From JB111 sp052093225 (GTDB lineage Bacteria > Actinomycetota > Actinomycetes > Actinomycetales > Actinomycetaceae): 64,000 nucleotides of DNA. The notes beneath the pieces are model-generated. The model was given only the letters and a program-made list of their open reading frames with translations, did not search any database and was not told the DNA's origin. The stretch's first letter is position 1, and the number at the start of each line of letters is the position of its first letter. Where the stretch lies: positions 10,548-74,547 of the forward strand of contig JBQDDG010000010.1 of the NCBI GenBank assembly GCA_052093225.1. The letters are read 5' to 3'. Made by a program: the position numbers and the translations under genes. Below are positions 1-8,800 of the stretch, piece after piece.

Positions 1-25
1 CACGTCGGTTGAGGGAGGCCCCGCC

Positions 26-643
26 ATGCCCGTCCAGGTTGAACGGCACGAGATCGTCGGCACCGGACCGGACGGCGGGGCCTTCCCCAACAACACCTAC
101 CTGGTGGGTGACGAGAGCTTGGTGCTCGTCGTCGACCCCGCGCACGACGCCGACGCCGTGCGCGCCTGCGTGGGCGGGCGCACCGTGACGGGCATCCTCC
201 TCACGCACGGGCACTGGGACCACGTGGGACCCGTCCCCGAGCTCGCCGCCGAGTGGAACGTGACGCCGCGGCTCCACCCCGCCGACCGCTTCCTCCTCGA
301 GCGCACCCACGAGCACTGCCCCACCGAGGACCTCGTCGACGGCGAGACCCTCGAGGTGGCCGGCGCCCGCGTCACCGTGGCCCACACGCCCGGCCACACC
401 CCAGGCGCCTGCTCCTTCCTCGTGCCCGACGCCGCCACGGTGCTCACGGGCGACACGCTCTTCCCCGGCGGACCGGGCGCGACCCGCTGGGAGTACAGCG
501 ACTTCGACCAGGTCATCACCTCGATCCGCGAGCGCCTCATGACGCTCGACGCCGACTGGACGGTCGCGCCCGGGCACGGCGAGCCGACGACGATCGGCGC
601 CGAGGCCCCGCACGTCGACGGCTGGGCCGACCGCGGCTGGTAG
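26..643 (+). CDS. MBL-fold metallo-hydrolase
   Basis: A 205-residue metallo-beta-lactamase fold hydrolase of the glyoxalase II/YcbL type, probably a cytosolic zinc-dependent thioester or phosphoester hydrolase. The first metal motif HGHWDH lies near residues 61-66. Further ligands are visible as HTPGHTPG (about 117-124), GDTLFPGG (about 138-145) and a final PGHGE. The length is that of a single-domain YcbL-like enzyme without the HAGH C-terminal domain. The ATG follows a GAGGGAGG ribosome-binding site at 10-17. No signal peptide is visible. The substrate cannot be told from sequence. Confidence 0.9.
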   Translation: MPVQVERHEIVGTGPDGGAFPNNTYLVGDESLVLVVDPAHDADAVRACVGGRTVTGILLTHGHWDHVGPVPELAAEWNVTPRLHPADRFLLERTHEHCPTEDLVDGETLEVAGARVTVAHTPGHTPGACSFLVPDAATVLTGDTLFPGGPGATRWEYSDFDQVITSIRERLMTLDADWTVAPGHGEPTTIGAEAPHVDGWADRGW

Positions 644-752
644 CCCCGGTCTCATCCGGATCACCGACGCCGGTCGGACCGGCCGGTGCCGAGCGGACCG
701 TGCGGTGCCAGGCAGCCGGTCGGAGCCGGTAGCGGGCAGTGGCGCAGGTCAC

Positions 753-758
753 TAGGCT
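753..758 (+). promoter_or_regulatory. -10 element of a leaderless promoter
   Basis: TAGGCT lies 7 bases before the ATG at 766. This agrees with the actinobacterial leaderless pattern seen at many other genes in the window. No convincing -35 is visible. Confidence 0.5.
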
Positions 759-765
759 CGCACGC

Positions 766-1338
766 ATGGCTTCCGGGGCGCGATCCATCGACCAGTCCGC
801 GAGCGAGCAGAAGGTGCGCGAGGAGACCGGGCGCTCCCGAGAGGAGTGGTTCGGGCTCCTCGACGCCGAGGACGCCACCGGCTGGGACCACACGAGCATC
901 GCCCGGTGGCTGCGCGACGAGCACGGCGTCGACGGCTGGTGGGCCCAGGGCGTGACCGTCGCCTACGAGCAGGCGCGTGGCCTGCGCTCGCCGGGTCAAC
1001 GGCGCGACGGCGCCTGGGAGGCGTCGGCGTCCAAGACGCTCTACGTCTCCGCGCACAACCTGTGGCCCTACCTCGTCGACGACGACGTCCGCTCCGAGTG
1101 GGTCCCCGGCCACCACGAGCTCACCGGCGCGACGGAGCCGACGTCCGTCCGGCTGCGCGACGGCGACGAGAAGATCACCCTGCGGATCGACCCGCTCGAA
1201 CCCGGCGCCGACGGGCGGCACAAGGTGCGCCTGGCCGTCCAGCACACCGGGCTCGCCTCCGGCGACGAGATCCCGGCGCGCAAGGAGTTCTGGAAGGACG
1301 CGTTCCGGGTGCTCGCCGACCGGCTCTCCGAGACCTGA
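766..1338 (+). CDS. DUF4287 domain protein with SRPBCC-like C-terminal half
   Basis: A 190-residue cytosolic protein. The N-terminal 60 residues match the DUF4287 pattern (E.TGRS.EEW...LD, then IARWLRDEHGVDGWWAQGV). The C-terminal part (about 85-190) looks like a START/SRPBCC-type ligand-binding fold with a charged beta-rich pattern. I chose the ATG at 766 over an in-frame GTG at 739 because a -10-like TAGGCT lies at 753-758, so the transcript probably starts at or next to this ATG and is leaderless. Function unknown; related proteins are often called SRPBCC or AHSA1-like. Confidence 0.85.
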   Translation: MASGARSIDQSASEQKVREETGRSREEWFGLLDAEDATGWDHTSIARWLRDEHGVDGWWAQGVTVAYEQARGLRSPGQRRDGAWEASASKTLYVSAHNLWPYLVDDDVRSEWVPGHHELTGATEPTSVRLRDGDEKITLRIDPLEPGADGRHKVRLAVQHTGLASGDEIPARKEFWKDAFRVLADRLSET

Positions 1339-1558
1339 ACCGCGGCCCGCGCCACGGACCGTCGCCGGACGGGGGGCCACCCGCCCGGCGGGGCCCGAGC
1401 CGGCCGGCAGGGCCGGACCGACGCGACCGGACCTGGTCCGGACCGGCGCGTTCTGGGGTACCGCCCCCGACGGCGGAGGTAGCCGGCGCGGGACGGCCGC
1501 CGGACATCGGCACAGAGCCACAGGAGGGGGGACGAGCAGTTGCCGGGCGGTCGTGCGC

Positions 1559-3004
1559 TCAGCCGATCCGGCCCTGCCAGGCTCCCTCGAGGGCGACGAG
1601 CTCGAAGCCCATCGCGTGGTTGACGTCGAGCATGTGCGAGTTCTCGACGGCGTTCCACGTGTGGATGCGCTCGGTGCCCGGGAACTGCTCGAGCAGCGCG
1701 AGCTGGTTGGCGAGCTTGACGATCGTGCCGAGCCGGCGCCCCCGGTGCTCCTTCATCACCAGGGTGTCGCCCTGCCAGGCGACCGGACGTCCGACGGGGA
1801 CCACGAGGATCGAGTGCGCGACGAGCGCCCCCGTCGTCATGTCGCGCACGACCGTCCGCAGCTGCCGACGATGCCCGGAGGAGAGGTTGTTGGCGTCGGC
1901 TCTGCGCACGCGGTCCGCGTCCCACACCTCCTCCTCCCAGTCGAGCCCGCCGAGCGGGATGTCGGTGCTCATCCTGCGCATGAGCTCGGCGATGTGCTCG
2001 AGCTCCTCCTCCGGCGTCGGCCCCTCGAAGGTGAGGACCTCGTCGGTGGGAAGCGTGTGCGTGAGGGCCTCGTCGAGCGCCTCGCGCCAGCGCTCCGGCC
2101 ACCCGTCGACCTGCAGCACGGAGTGCCGCTCCACCTGCTCGAGCCCCATGCCCCGCGCGCGTGCGAAGCGCGCCGAGCGGTCGAGGCCGATCGCGCCCGC
2201 ACCGGTCGAGGGTGCGAGGGGTTCGAGGCCGTCCCCCGGTGACGCGTGGTCGGCCCAGGTCTGGACGGTCGTGCGGCCGGCCTCGCGGGCGATGTCCGTG
2301 AGCCGGTCGGCGAGGAAGCGGCCGAGACCCTTGCCCCGGTGCGCGGGGCGGACGAAGACCTCCAGCGCGCAGGAGGAGGTGTTGTCGAGCTGGTCGAACG
2401 ACGCCTCGCCGTACGCGACGACCTCGTCGGCCGGCGGCGTGCGGTCCTCGTCCCCGGGCACGACGGCGGCCGGGACTCGCAGTTCCGCGCGGCCGGACGC
2501 AGCGGCAGCCGGGACNNNNNNNNNNNNNNNNNNNNNNNNNNNNNNNNNNNNNNNNNNNNNNNNNNNNNNNNNNNNNNNNNNNNNNNNNNNNNNNNNNNNN
2601 NNNNNNNNNNNNNNNCCGGACGCAGCGGCAGCCGGGACAGGCAGCTCCACGTCCCCGGACGCAGCGACGGCGCCGGTCTGGCGGGCCGCCGCGACGAGTC
2701 GATCGGTGACGGGTCCACGCGCCACGAGGACGATCTGGTGGTGCACCGATGCGCGGTCCGTGTAGCCGCGCAGACGTGTCTCCGGGTTGCCCAGGAGGTC
2801 GTCGTTGCCGAGGGCGTCGAGCAGGTGGTCGCGGTCGACGTCGGTGGCGGCAGCGAACGCCGCCGATGGCTGCGCACCTGCTTCGAGCTCCTGCGGCGAC
2901 GGCGCCACGAGCGTCAGCAGGTGGGCGCCCGCAGGGAGTGCGGCGATGCCCGGCTCCTGTGCCGGGGCGACCCGTTCAGCGGCTTCGCTCACGTGGCTGC
3001 TCAT
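1559..3004 (-). CDS. Tandem GNAT-family N-acetyltransferase (interrupted by assembly gap)
   Basis: About 481 residues with two GNAT-like domains. The first has the acetyl-CoA loop signature VRPAHRGKGLGRFLADRL; the C-terminal one has MKEHRGRRLGTIVKLANQLAL followed by N.VENSHMLDVNHAMGFE. This two-domain architecture is common for actinobacterial GNAT proteins of unknown substrate. The start at 3004 is supported by CACGGT at 3011-3016, six bases upstream, so the gene is probably leaderless; upstream in-frame codons would run into the repeat array. A 100-N gap splits the linker before the first GNAT domain. Both halves share one frame at the stated gap size, but the true gap length is unknown. 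Confidence 0.85.
   Translation of the reverse strand: MSSHVSEAAERVAPAQEPGIAALPAGAHLLTLVAPSPQELEAGAQPSAAFAAATDVDRDHLLDALGNDDLLGNPETRLRGYTDRASVHHQIVLVARGPVTDRLVAAARQTGAVAASGDVELPVPAAAASXXXXXXXXXXXXXXXXXXXXXXXXXXXXXXXXXXVPAAAASGRAELRVPAAVVPGDEDRTPPADEVVAYGEASFDQLDNTSSCALEVFVRPAHRGKGLGRFLADRLTDIAREAGRTTVQTWADHASPGDGLEPLAPSTGAGAIGLDRSARFARARGMGLEQVERHSVLQVDGWPERWREALDEALTHTLPTDEVLTFEGPTPEEELEHIAELMRRMSTDIPLGGLDWEEEVWDADRVRRADANNLSSGHRRQLRTVVRDMTTGALVAHSILVVPVGRPVAWQGDTLVMKEHRGRRLGTIVKLANQLALLEQFPGTERIHTWNAVENSHMLDVNHAMGFELVALEGAWQGRIG
2493..2638. repeat. Coding minisatellite flanking and probably spanning assembly gap 1
   Basis: An identical 23-base unit (starts CCGGACGCAG, ends CAGCCGGGAC) occurs at 2493-2515 and again at 2616-2638, directly on each side of the N run. 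A degenerate third copy starts at 2654. The units encode an Ala/Pro-rich linker (PVPAAAAS). The gap is therefore best explained by a collapsed tandem repeat. Confidence 0.75.
2516..2615. other. Assembly gap 1 (100 N)
   Basis: Exactly 100 N, the usual placeholder for a gap of unknown size, inside the GNAT gene. Confidence 0.98.
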
Positions 3005-3063
3005 GGGGCAACCGTGGCACCGGCCCCCTCGCGGCGCACCGGAATATCCGACGCCGCCGCCGT

Positions 3064-3258
3064 CCACCACTGGGCAGGCCGTCACGCCACTGGGCAGGCA
3101 GCACAGCCCCCTACCCAGTCACACAAGCCCCTGCCCAGTCAGCGCGCTCGGGCAGCCCCACTCCGTCAGCAAGGCTGAGCCACCACTGGGCAGGCCGTCA
3201 CGCCACTGGGCAGGCAGCACAGCCCCCTACCCAGTCACACAAGCCCCTGCCCAGTCAG
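3064..3258. repeat. Intergenic 79-bp direct repeat with internal inverted words
   Basis: Two identical 79-base units (3064-3142 and 3180-3258), 116 bases start to start. Each unit carries CACTGGGCAGG twice, then CTACCCAGT and CTGCCCAGT, which are its inverse, so each can fold into a hairpin. A third type of word, GTCAG..(A/C)GGC(C/T)GAGCC, occurs at about 3166, 3254 and 3309. The array fills the 388-base gap between the GNAT gene and the phosphoesterase; I see no gene in it. Confidence 0.85.
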
Positions 3259-3392
3259 TGAGGCCGAGCCCCCAGCCCCGCCGGCGCGCTCGAACGCCCG
3301 CACCCGGTCAGCGCGGCCGAGCCGCCAACGCCGGTCGCCGACACACCGCGCTACCCGCACCGCCTCCGCGGGCCCGCCCCGAGCCCCTGCGC

Positions 3393-4424
3393 TCAGCCGA
3401 TCGGCTCGACGCGGATGACCAGCGCCCGGTGCGTCGCCCGTCCGACGTCGAACACGGCTCCCTCGGCCACCGAGTAGCTCGCCTCGTCGACGAGGATCCG
3501 GTCGATCGGGGACCCGAAGAACCACGGGATGCCCGCCGGCCACGTCCCGACGCCGCCGAGCCCGGCCTCGCGCGACCCGTCGACGCACCGGCCGAGGTCC
3601 TGGGCGACCCCGTGGTCGAGCGTCGCGTTGAGCCCGCCGGCCACGATGACGGGGCCCGAGCCGGCCCTGCACCAGGTGAGGGCGTCCTCGACCTGCGAGC
3701 GCCACACCCCCATCTCGTCCGGTCGCGGCGCGGTCGGATGGACGGCGACGACGGTCGGCCCCACGCCGGTCACGGGCCGCAGCGCGAGGACCTCCGCCGA
3801 CGGCTCGGCGTCGACGGGCACGTACGTGCCGAGGGAGTCCGCGAGGAGGACGGAGGTGGCGCCGCGGTCCTCCGTCGTCGAGCCCGCGCCGTAGGAGGTG
3901 AACGGGTGGCCGGCCTCCGTGAGCTCGGCGGCGAGCAGCCGCGCGTCCTCGGCGAGCATCTCCGGCAGGACGACGACGTCCACGCCCTGGTCGACGACCG
4001 GGCCGACGAGCTCACCGCCCGTGACGTCGCCGTCCTCCATGTTGAGGGTGAGGACGGTGATCGGCCCGTCGGGTGCGGCCGCGGTGTCGTCCGTGCGGCT
4101 GATCGAGGTGGCGGCGGACGTGCCCCGGTCGAACATGATGACGAGGTGGCCGACCGCCACGAGGACGAGGATCCCGCCGAGCACCATCGCGGCGGTGCCG
4201 GCGCGGATGAGCTGGCGGCGCACCAGGCCGATGATGATGAACACGAGCCCGAGCACGCCGAGCGTGAGCACGAGCCAGCCCTTGAGGCCGACGACCTGGG
4301 CGAGCGGCACGGTGCCCGAGATCCCCCCGAGCGGCGGGATGATCCGCCCCGGGAGCTCGGGATCGAGGGTGAGGGCGGCGAGCAGGCCGACGACGGCGAC
4401 GACCACCCAGATCACGATGCGCAC
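3393..4424 (-). CDS. Membrane-anchored EEP-fold protein, catalytic residues degenerate
   Basis: A paralogue of the next gene: about three N-terminal membrane helices, then an endonuclease/exonuclease/phosphatase domain outside the membrane. Fold motifs remain (TLNMEDG, LPEM, TWP...IDRILV), but key residues have changed: GDxN is GGLN, the IDH motif is IDR, and the terminal SDH is ATH. The neighbour keeps all three. It may be catalytically dead or have a new role. I placed the start at the GTG at 4424 because GACACT sits six bases upstream, the leaderless pattern; a GTG at 4448 is possible and adds 8 residues. Confidence 0.85.
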   Translation of the reverse strand: MRIVIWVVVAVVGLLAALTLDPELPGRIIPPLGGISGTVPLAQVVGLKGWLVLTLGVLGLVFIIIGLVRRQLIRAGTAAMVLGGILVLVAVGHLVIMFDRGTSAATSISRTDDTAAAPDGPITVLTLNMEDGDVTGGELVGPVVDQGVDVVVLPEMLAEDARLLAAELTEAGHPFTSYGAGSTTEDRGATSVLLADSLGTYVPVDAEPSAEVLALRPVTGVGPTVVAVHPTAPRPDEMGVWRSQVEDALTWCRAGSGPVIVAGGLNATLDHGVAQDLGRCVDGSREAGLGGVGTWPAGIPWFFGSPIDRILVDEASYSVAEGAVFDVGRATHRALVIRVEPIG

Positions 4425-4497
4425 GCGCACAGTGTCCCGCACACGCACGGCCCAGCCGCCAGCCCGGCGGTCTCGAACCGGTCACGCCCTCCCTCAC

Positions 4498-4579
4498 CGA
4501 GACTGCGGTTCGTGCCCACCGAGACTGCGGTTCGTGCCCACCGAGACAGCGGTTCGTGCCCACCGAGACTGCGGTTCGT
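4498..4579. repeat. Four-copy 22-bp tandem repeat (word CGAGACTGCGGTTCGT)
   Basis: Copies at 4498-4513, 4520-4535, 4542-4557 (one change, GAGACAGCGG) and 4564-4579, with a strict 22-base period. The array ends 7 bases from the stop of the upstream phosphoesterase. The same word with T for C (GAGATTGCGGTTCGT) recurs at 29883. Confidence 0.9.
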
Positions 4580-4586
4580 CGGCGGC

Positions 4587-5675
4587 TCAGTCCCGGCCGG
4601 GCCCCAGCACGAGCTCGACGACGACCCCGCGGTGGTCGGACCCGCCGACCTCCATGACCTCGCCGGCCGCACCGCGCAGGCCGCCCGAGACGAGCACGTG
4701 GTCGATGACGGTCCCCGCCCAGGCGGGCCACGACGTCGGCCAGGTGGCGATGCCGCCGATCCCCGCGTCCACGCCGGCGTCCCGGCACGAGCTGGAACCG
4801 GAGTCCACGCTCGCGAGCGTGTCGTGGTCGAGGGTCATGTTGAGGTCGCCCGCGATGACGGTGGGCCGCGCGGCCCGTTCGCACATCCCGACCAGCGCGA
4901 AGTTCTCCCCCCGCCAGTCGCCCATGTTCCCGCTCACCGGGGGCACGGGGTGGGCCGCGACGAGGACGGGCTGCCGGTCGTCGTCGCCCGTGGGCCGCAG
5001 GTGGACGCGCCCGAACGCGCCGTGGCCGGCGGAATCCACCTGCTCGTAGGGGCCGAGCGCGTCTGAGACGACCATCGACGTCGCGCCGACCGGGCCGCTG
5101 CCGGACGTCCAGGCGGAGTAGGCACCGCCGGTCAGCTCCTCGAGGCGGGCCTCGATCTCGGCGGCCAGCGGCGCGGGGGTCTCCGGGAGCGCGAGGACGT
5201 CGGCGCCGGTGCGCTCGGCGACCTCGGCGACGTCGTCGGCGGTCGAGGCGCCGCCGAGGGTGTTGAGCGAGAGCACGGTGAAGGCTGCGGGGACCGCCGG
5301 ATCGCCCGACGCCACCACGTCGTCGCTACCGAGGCCCCGGTCCGCGAGGGCGAGGCCGTGGGAGGCGCCGGCGAGGGCCGTGACGACGCCGCAGACCAGG
5401 GCGACGACGGCGCCCGGCCGGGGGCGCGCCCGGGACGCCGCACCGGGGCTGTCGGGGATCGTCGCGCGCCGGCGTCGCCGGGCGAGGAGGAGGGCGCCGA
5501 CGGCGATGAGCAGGATCCCCACCGCCGTCATGGCGAGGGTGAGGACGCCCTTGAGCGCGATGACCTGGGCGACCGGGATCCGTTCACCGAGGCCGATCGG
5601 CCGCAGCGTGTACAGGGACAGGAGCACGACGAGCAGCGCCACGACGACGCCCACCACCCTCAGTCCCCTGCGCAT
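4587..5675 (-). CDS. Endonuclease/exonuclease/phosphatase family protein with N-terminal membrane helices
   Basis: A 362-residue protein with two or three N-terminal membrane helices (about 6-26, 38-66, 88-110), then an EEP metal-dependent phosphoesterase domain. Catalytic motifs are intact: SLNT (136-139), LPE (163-165), AHP (241-243), GDLN (276-279), IDH (324-326) and SDH (346-348). The family includes nucleases, sphingomyelinases and phosphoinositide phosphatases, so the substrate is open. The catalytic domain should face outside. An alternative GTG start is at 5693. The gene is divergent from hrpA, with 146 bases between them. Confidence 0.88.
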   Translation of the reverse strand: MRRGLRVVGVVVALLVVLLSLYTLRPIGLGERIPVAQVIALKGVLTLAMTAVGILLIAVGALLLARRRRRATIPDSPGAASRARPRPGAVVALVCGVVTALAGASHGLALADRGLGSDDVVASGDPAVPAAFTVLSLNTLGGASTADDVAEVAERTGADVLALPETPAPLAAEIEARLEELTGGAYSAWTSGSGPVGATSMVVSDALGPYEQVDSAGHGAFGRVHLRPTGDDDRQPVLVAAHPVPPVSGNMGDWRGENFALVGMCERAARPTVIAGDLNMTLDHDTLASVDSGSSSCRDAGVDAGIGGIATWPTSWPAWAGTVIDHVLVSGGLRGAAGEVMEVGGSDHRGVVVELVLGPGRD

Positions 5676-5821
5676 CACCCCATCGTCGGTCACCGCAGCC
5701 CCGTCGGTGCAACCCGGGGAGGGAACTCCTGCCCGGTCAGACCTCCCCATCGGTGCCGACGTGAGCCAGGCCGCCGATTCACGGTGCATCCTGCTGGTGA
5801 CATGGCGAAGAATGGACCCTC

Positions 5822-8800
5822 GTGAACCGTCCCGGACCCGACCCCGCGCACCGCCCCTCGGGCGACGGCGCGAGCGTGCCCGCGGACGCCGAGAGGGCCG
5901 ACGCCGGCCAGCACGGTGGCACGACGAACGACGGCGAGCAGCGCGACGCCGCGAAGGACGGCGGTCATACGACTGACGACGCGAAGCCTGACGGCGGTAA
6001 GCGGCCCGGCAGGCGACGGGGCGGCAGGAACCGGGGCGGACGGTCGCAGCGGGGACAGTCGCAGGGCGGCCGCCAGTCCGACCGCATCGCGCACGCCCCC
6101 CGGCCGATGAGCCCGGAGCAGGTCGAGGCACGCCGCACCGCGGTCCCCGTCATCTCCTACCCCGAGGAGCTACCGGTCGCGGAGCGGCGCTTCGAGATCG
6201 CGGCGGCGATCGCGAGCCACCAGGTCGTCGTCGTCGCGGGCGAGACGGGGTCCGGCAAGACCACGCAGCTGCCGAAGATCTGCCTCGAGCTCGGCCGCGG
6301 CGTGACCGGCATGATCGGGCACACGCAGCCGCGCCGGCTCGCCGCACGGTCGGTGGCGGAGCGCATCGCGTCCGAGCTCGACGTCGAGATGGGCAAGCAG
6401 GTCGGATACCAGGTCCGCTTCACCGACGAGGTCTCGACGACCACGCTGGTCAAGCTGATGACCGACGGCATCCTGCTGGCCGAGATCCAGCGCGACCCGC
6501 TGCTGCGCCGCTACGACACGATCATCGTGGACGAGGCGCACGAGCGCTCCCTCAACATCGACTTCCTCCTCGGCTACCTCGCCCAGCTCCTCCCCAGGCG
6601 CCCGGACCTCAAGCTCGTCATCACCTCCGCCACGATCGACTCCGAGCGCTTCGCCGAGCACTTCGGCAAGGCGGCCGGCATGGGCGGCCCGGCTCCCGTC
6701 GTCGAGGTCACGGGACGCACCTACCCGGTCGACGTCCGCTACCGCCCGCTCGTCCCGGACACCGAGGACGACGACGCGGACCCCTCCCACGACGACGAGT
6801 TACGCGCCGGCCACGGTTCCGGCCACAGCGCCGGCTCCGGCTCCGGCTCTGCCTCGGGCGCCGGCTCCTCCCCCGCCTCGGCCCACGACGAGCCCATCGA
6901 CCAGGTCACCGGCATCCTCGCCGCCTACGACGAGCTCGAGGCCGAGGGACCGGGCGACATCCTCGTCTTCCTCTCGGGCGAGCGCGAGATCCGGGACACG
7001 CACGTCGCGTTCGCCGAGCACCTCGGGGACCGCTACCTCGCCCCCGGCGGCCGCTCCACGGTGCCCGGCGCCGTCGAGATCCTCCCCCTGTACGCCCGGC
7101 TCACGGCCGCCGAGCAGCACCGCGTGTTCGCCCCGCACCAGACGCGCCGCGTCGTGCTGGCCACGAACGTCGCCGAGACGTCGCTGACCGTGCCCGGCAT
7201 CCACTACGTCATCGACCCCGGCACCGCCCGCATCTCGCGCTACTCCACGCGCACCAAGGTCCAGCGCCTCCCGATCGAGCCGGTCTCGCGGGCGAGCGCC
7301 GCCCAGCGGTCGGGCCGCTCGGGCCGGATCGCCGACGGCGTCGCCATCCGCCTGTACTCCAGGCGGGACTTCGAGAACCGGGACGAGTTCACCCAGCCGG
7401 AGATCCTGCGCACCTCGCTCGCGTCGGTCATCCTGCAGATGGCGGCGCTCGGGCTCGGCGACGTCGCGAAGTTCCCGTTCGTGGACCCGCCGGACACGAA
7501 GGCCGTGCGCGACGGCGTCCAGCAGCTCGAGGAGATCGGCGCCCTGGAACCTGGGTCCACCGAGCTCACGCGCGTGGGCCGGGACCTCGCCCGCCTGCCG
7601 GTCGACCCGCGGCTCGGCCGCATGCTGCTCGAGGCCGAACGGCTCGGCTGCGCGGCCGAGGTGATGATCGTCGTCGCCGCCCTGTCCGTGCAGGACGTGC
7701 GCGAGCGCCCGGTGGAGAAGCAGCAGCAGGCCGACGCCAAGCACCGCCGCTTCCTCGACGACACCTCCGACTTCCTCGCCTACCTCAACCTGTGGCGCTA
7801 CCTGCGCACGCTCCAGCGCGACCTGTCCGGCAACCAGTTCCGGCGCACGGTCAAGGGCGAGTACCTCAACTACCTGCGCATCCGCGAGTGGCAGGACGTC
7901 GTCGCGCAGCTGCGGCAGCTCGCGAAGCCGCTGGGCCTGCATCTCAAGCCGCTCGCGCTCCCGCCGGCCGCGGACGTCGACACCCCGGACACGGACCTCG
8001 TGGCCTCCACCGTGGTGGGCGTGGGCCGCAGCTCGGACGCCGCGAGCGCCGACTCCGTCCACCAGGCCCTGCTCACCGGGCTGCTGTCGAACCTCGGCTC
8101 CTACGACGAGCGCAAGCGCGACTACGCGGGCGCGCGCGGCACGCGGTTCGTCGTCTGGCCCGGGTCCGGGCTGTCGCGCAAGAGCTACCCGTGGGTGATG
8201 GCGGCCGAGCTCGTGGAGACCTCGCGCCTGTTCGCGCGCACCGTCGCGCGGGTCAACCCGGACTGGGTGGAGCGGGCGGCCGGCCACCTCCTGCGCCGCA
8301 CGTACTCCGAGCCGTACTGGTCCACGCGTAACGGGGCCGCGATGGTCAAGGAGCGCGTGCTCCTGTACGGGATGACGCTCGCCGCCGACCGCCCGGTCCT
8401 GCTCGGCCGCCTCGGGGACCAGATGATCGGCGAGACCACCGCCGCCGAGCTCGCCCGCGAGATGTTCGTCCGGCACGCCCTGGTCGAGGGCCAGTGGCGC
8501 ACCCACCACCGCTTCGTGGCGGACAACGCGGCCGTCATCGAGGAGGCCAAGGAGGTCGAGGCCCGGCTGCGGACGCGGGGCGTCGTCGGCGACGAGGACA
8601 CGCTGTTCGCCTTCTACGACGAGCGCGTCGGCGCCGACGCCGTCTCCGCCCGTCACTTCGACACCTGGTGGAAGCGCGAGAAGCGCGAGCGCCCGGACCT
8701 CCTCACGCTCACCTTGGCCGACCTGGTGCCCGAGAACCCCGTCACCGAGGCCGACCAGCCGTCCACCTGGAAGCAGGGCGACCTCACGCTGCCGCTGGCC

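Noticed and set aside
846..2765. Long plus-strand frame across the DUF4287 gene and into the GNAT gene
   Set aside because: It reads out of frame through two recognised genes and an assembly gap; no domain.
4498..4579. Possible CRISPR or attachment-site array
   Set aside because: 22-base period leaves only 6-base identical spacers; it is a plain tandem repeat.
2787..5066. Long plus-strand frame through the 79-bp repeats and both phosphoesterase genes
   Set aside because: Antisense to two clear EEP genes; product is low-complexity.
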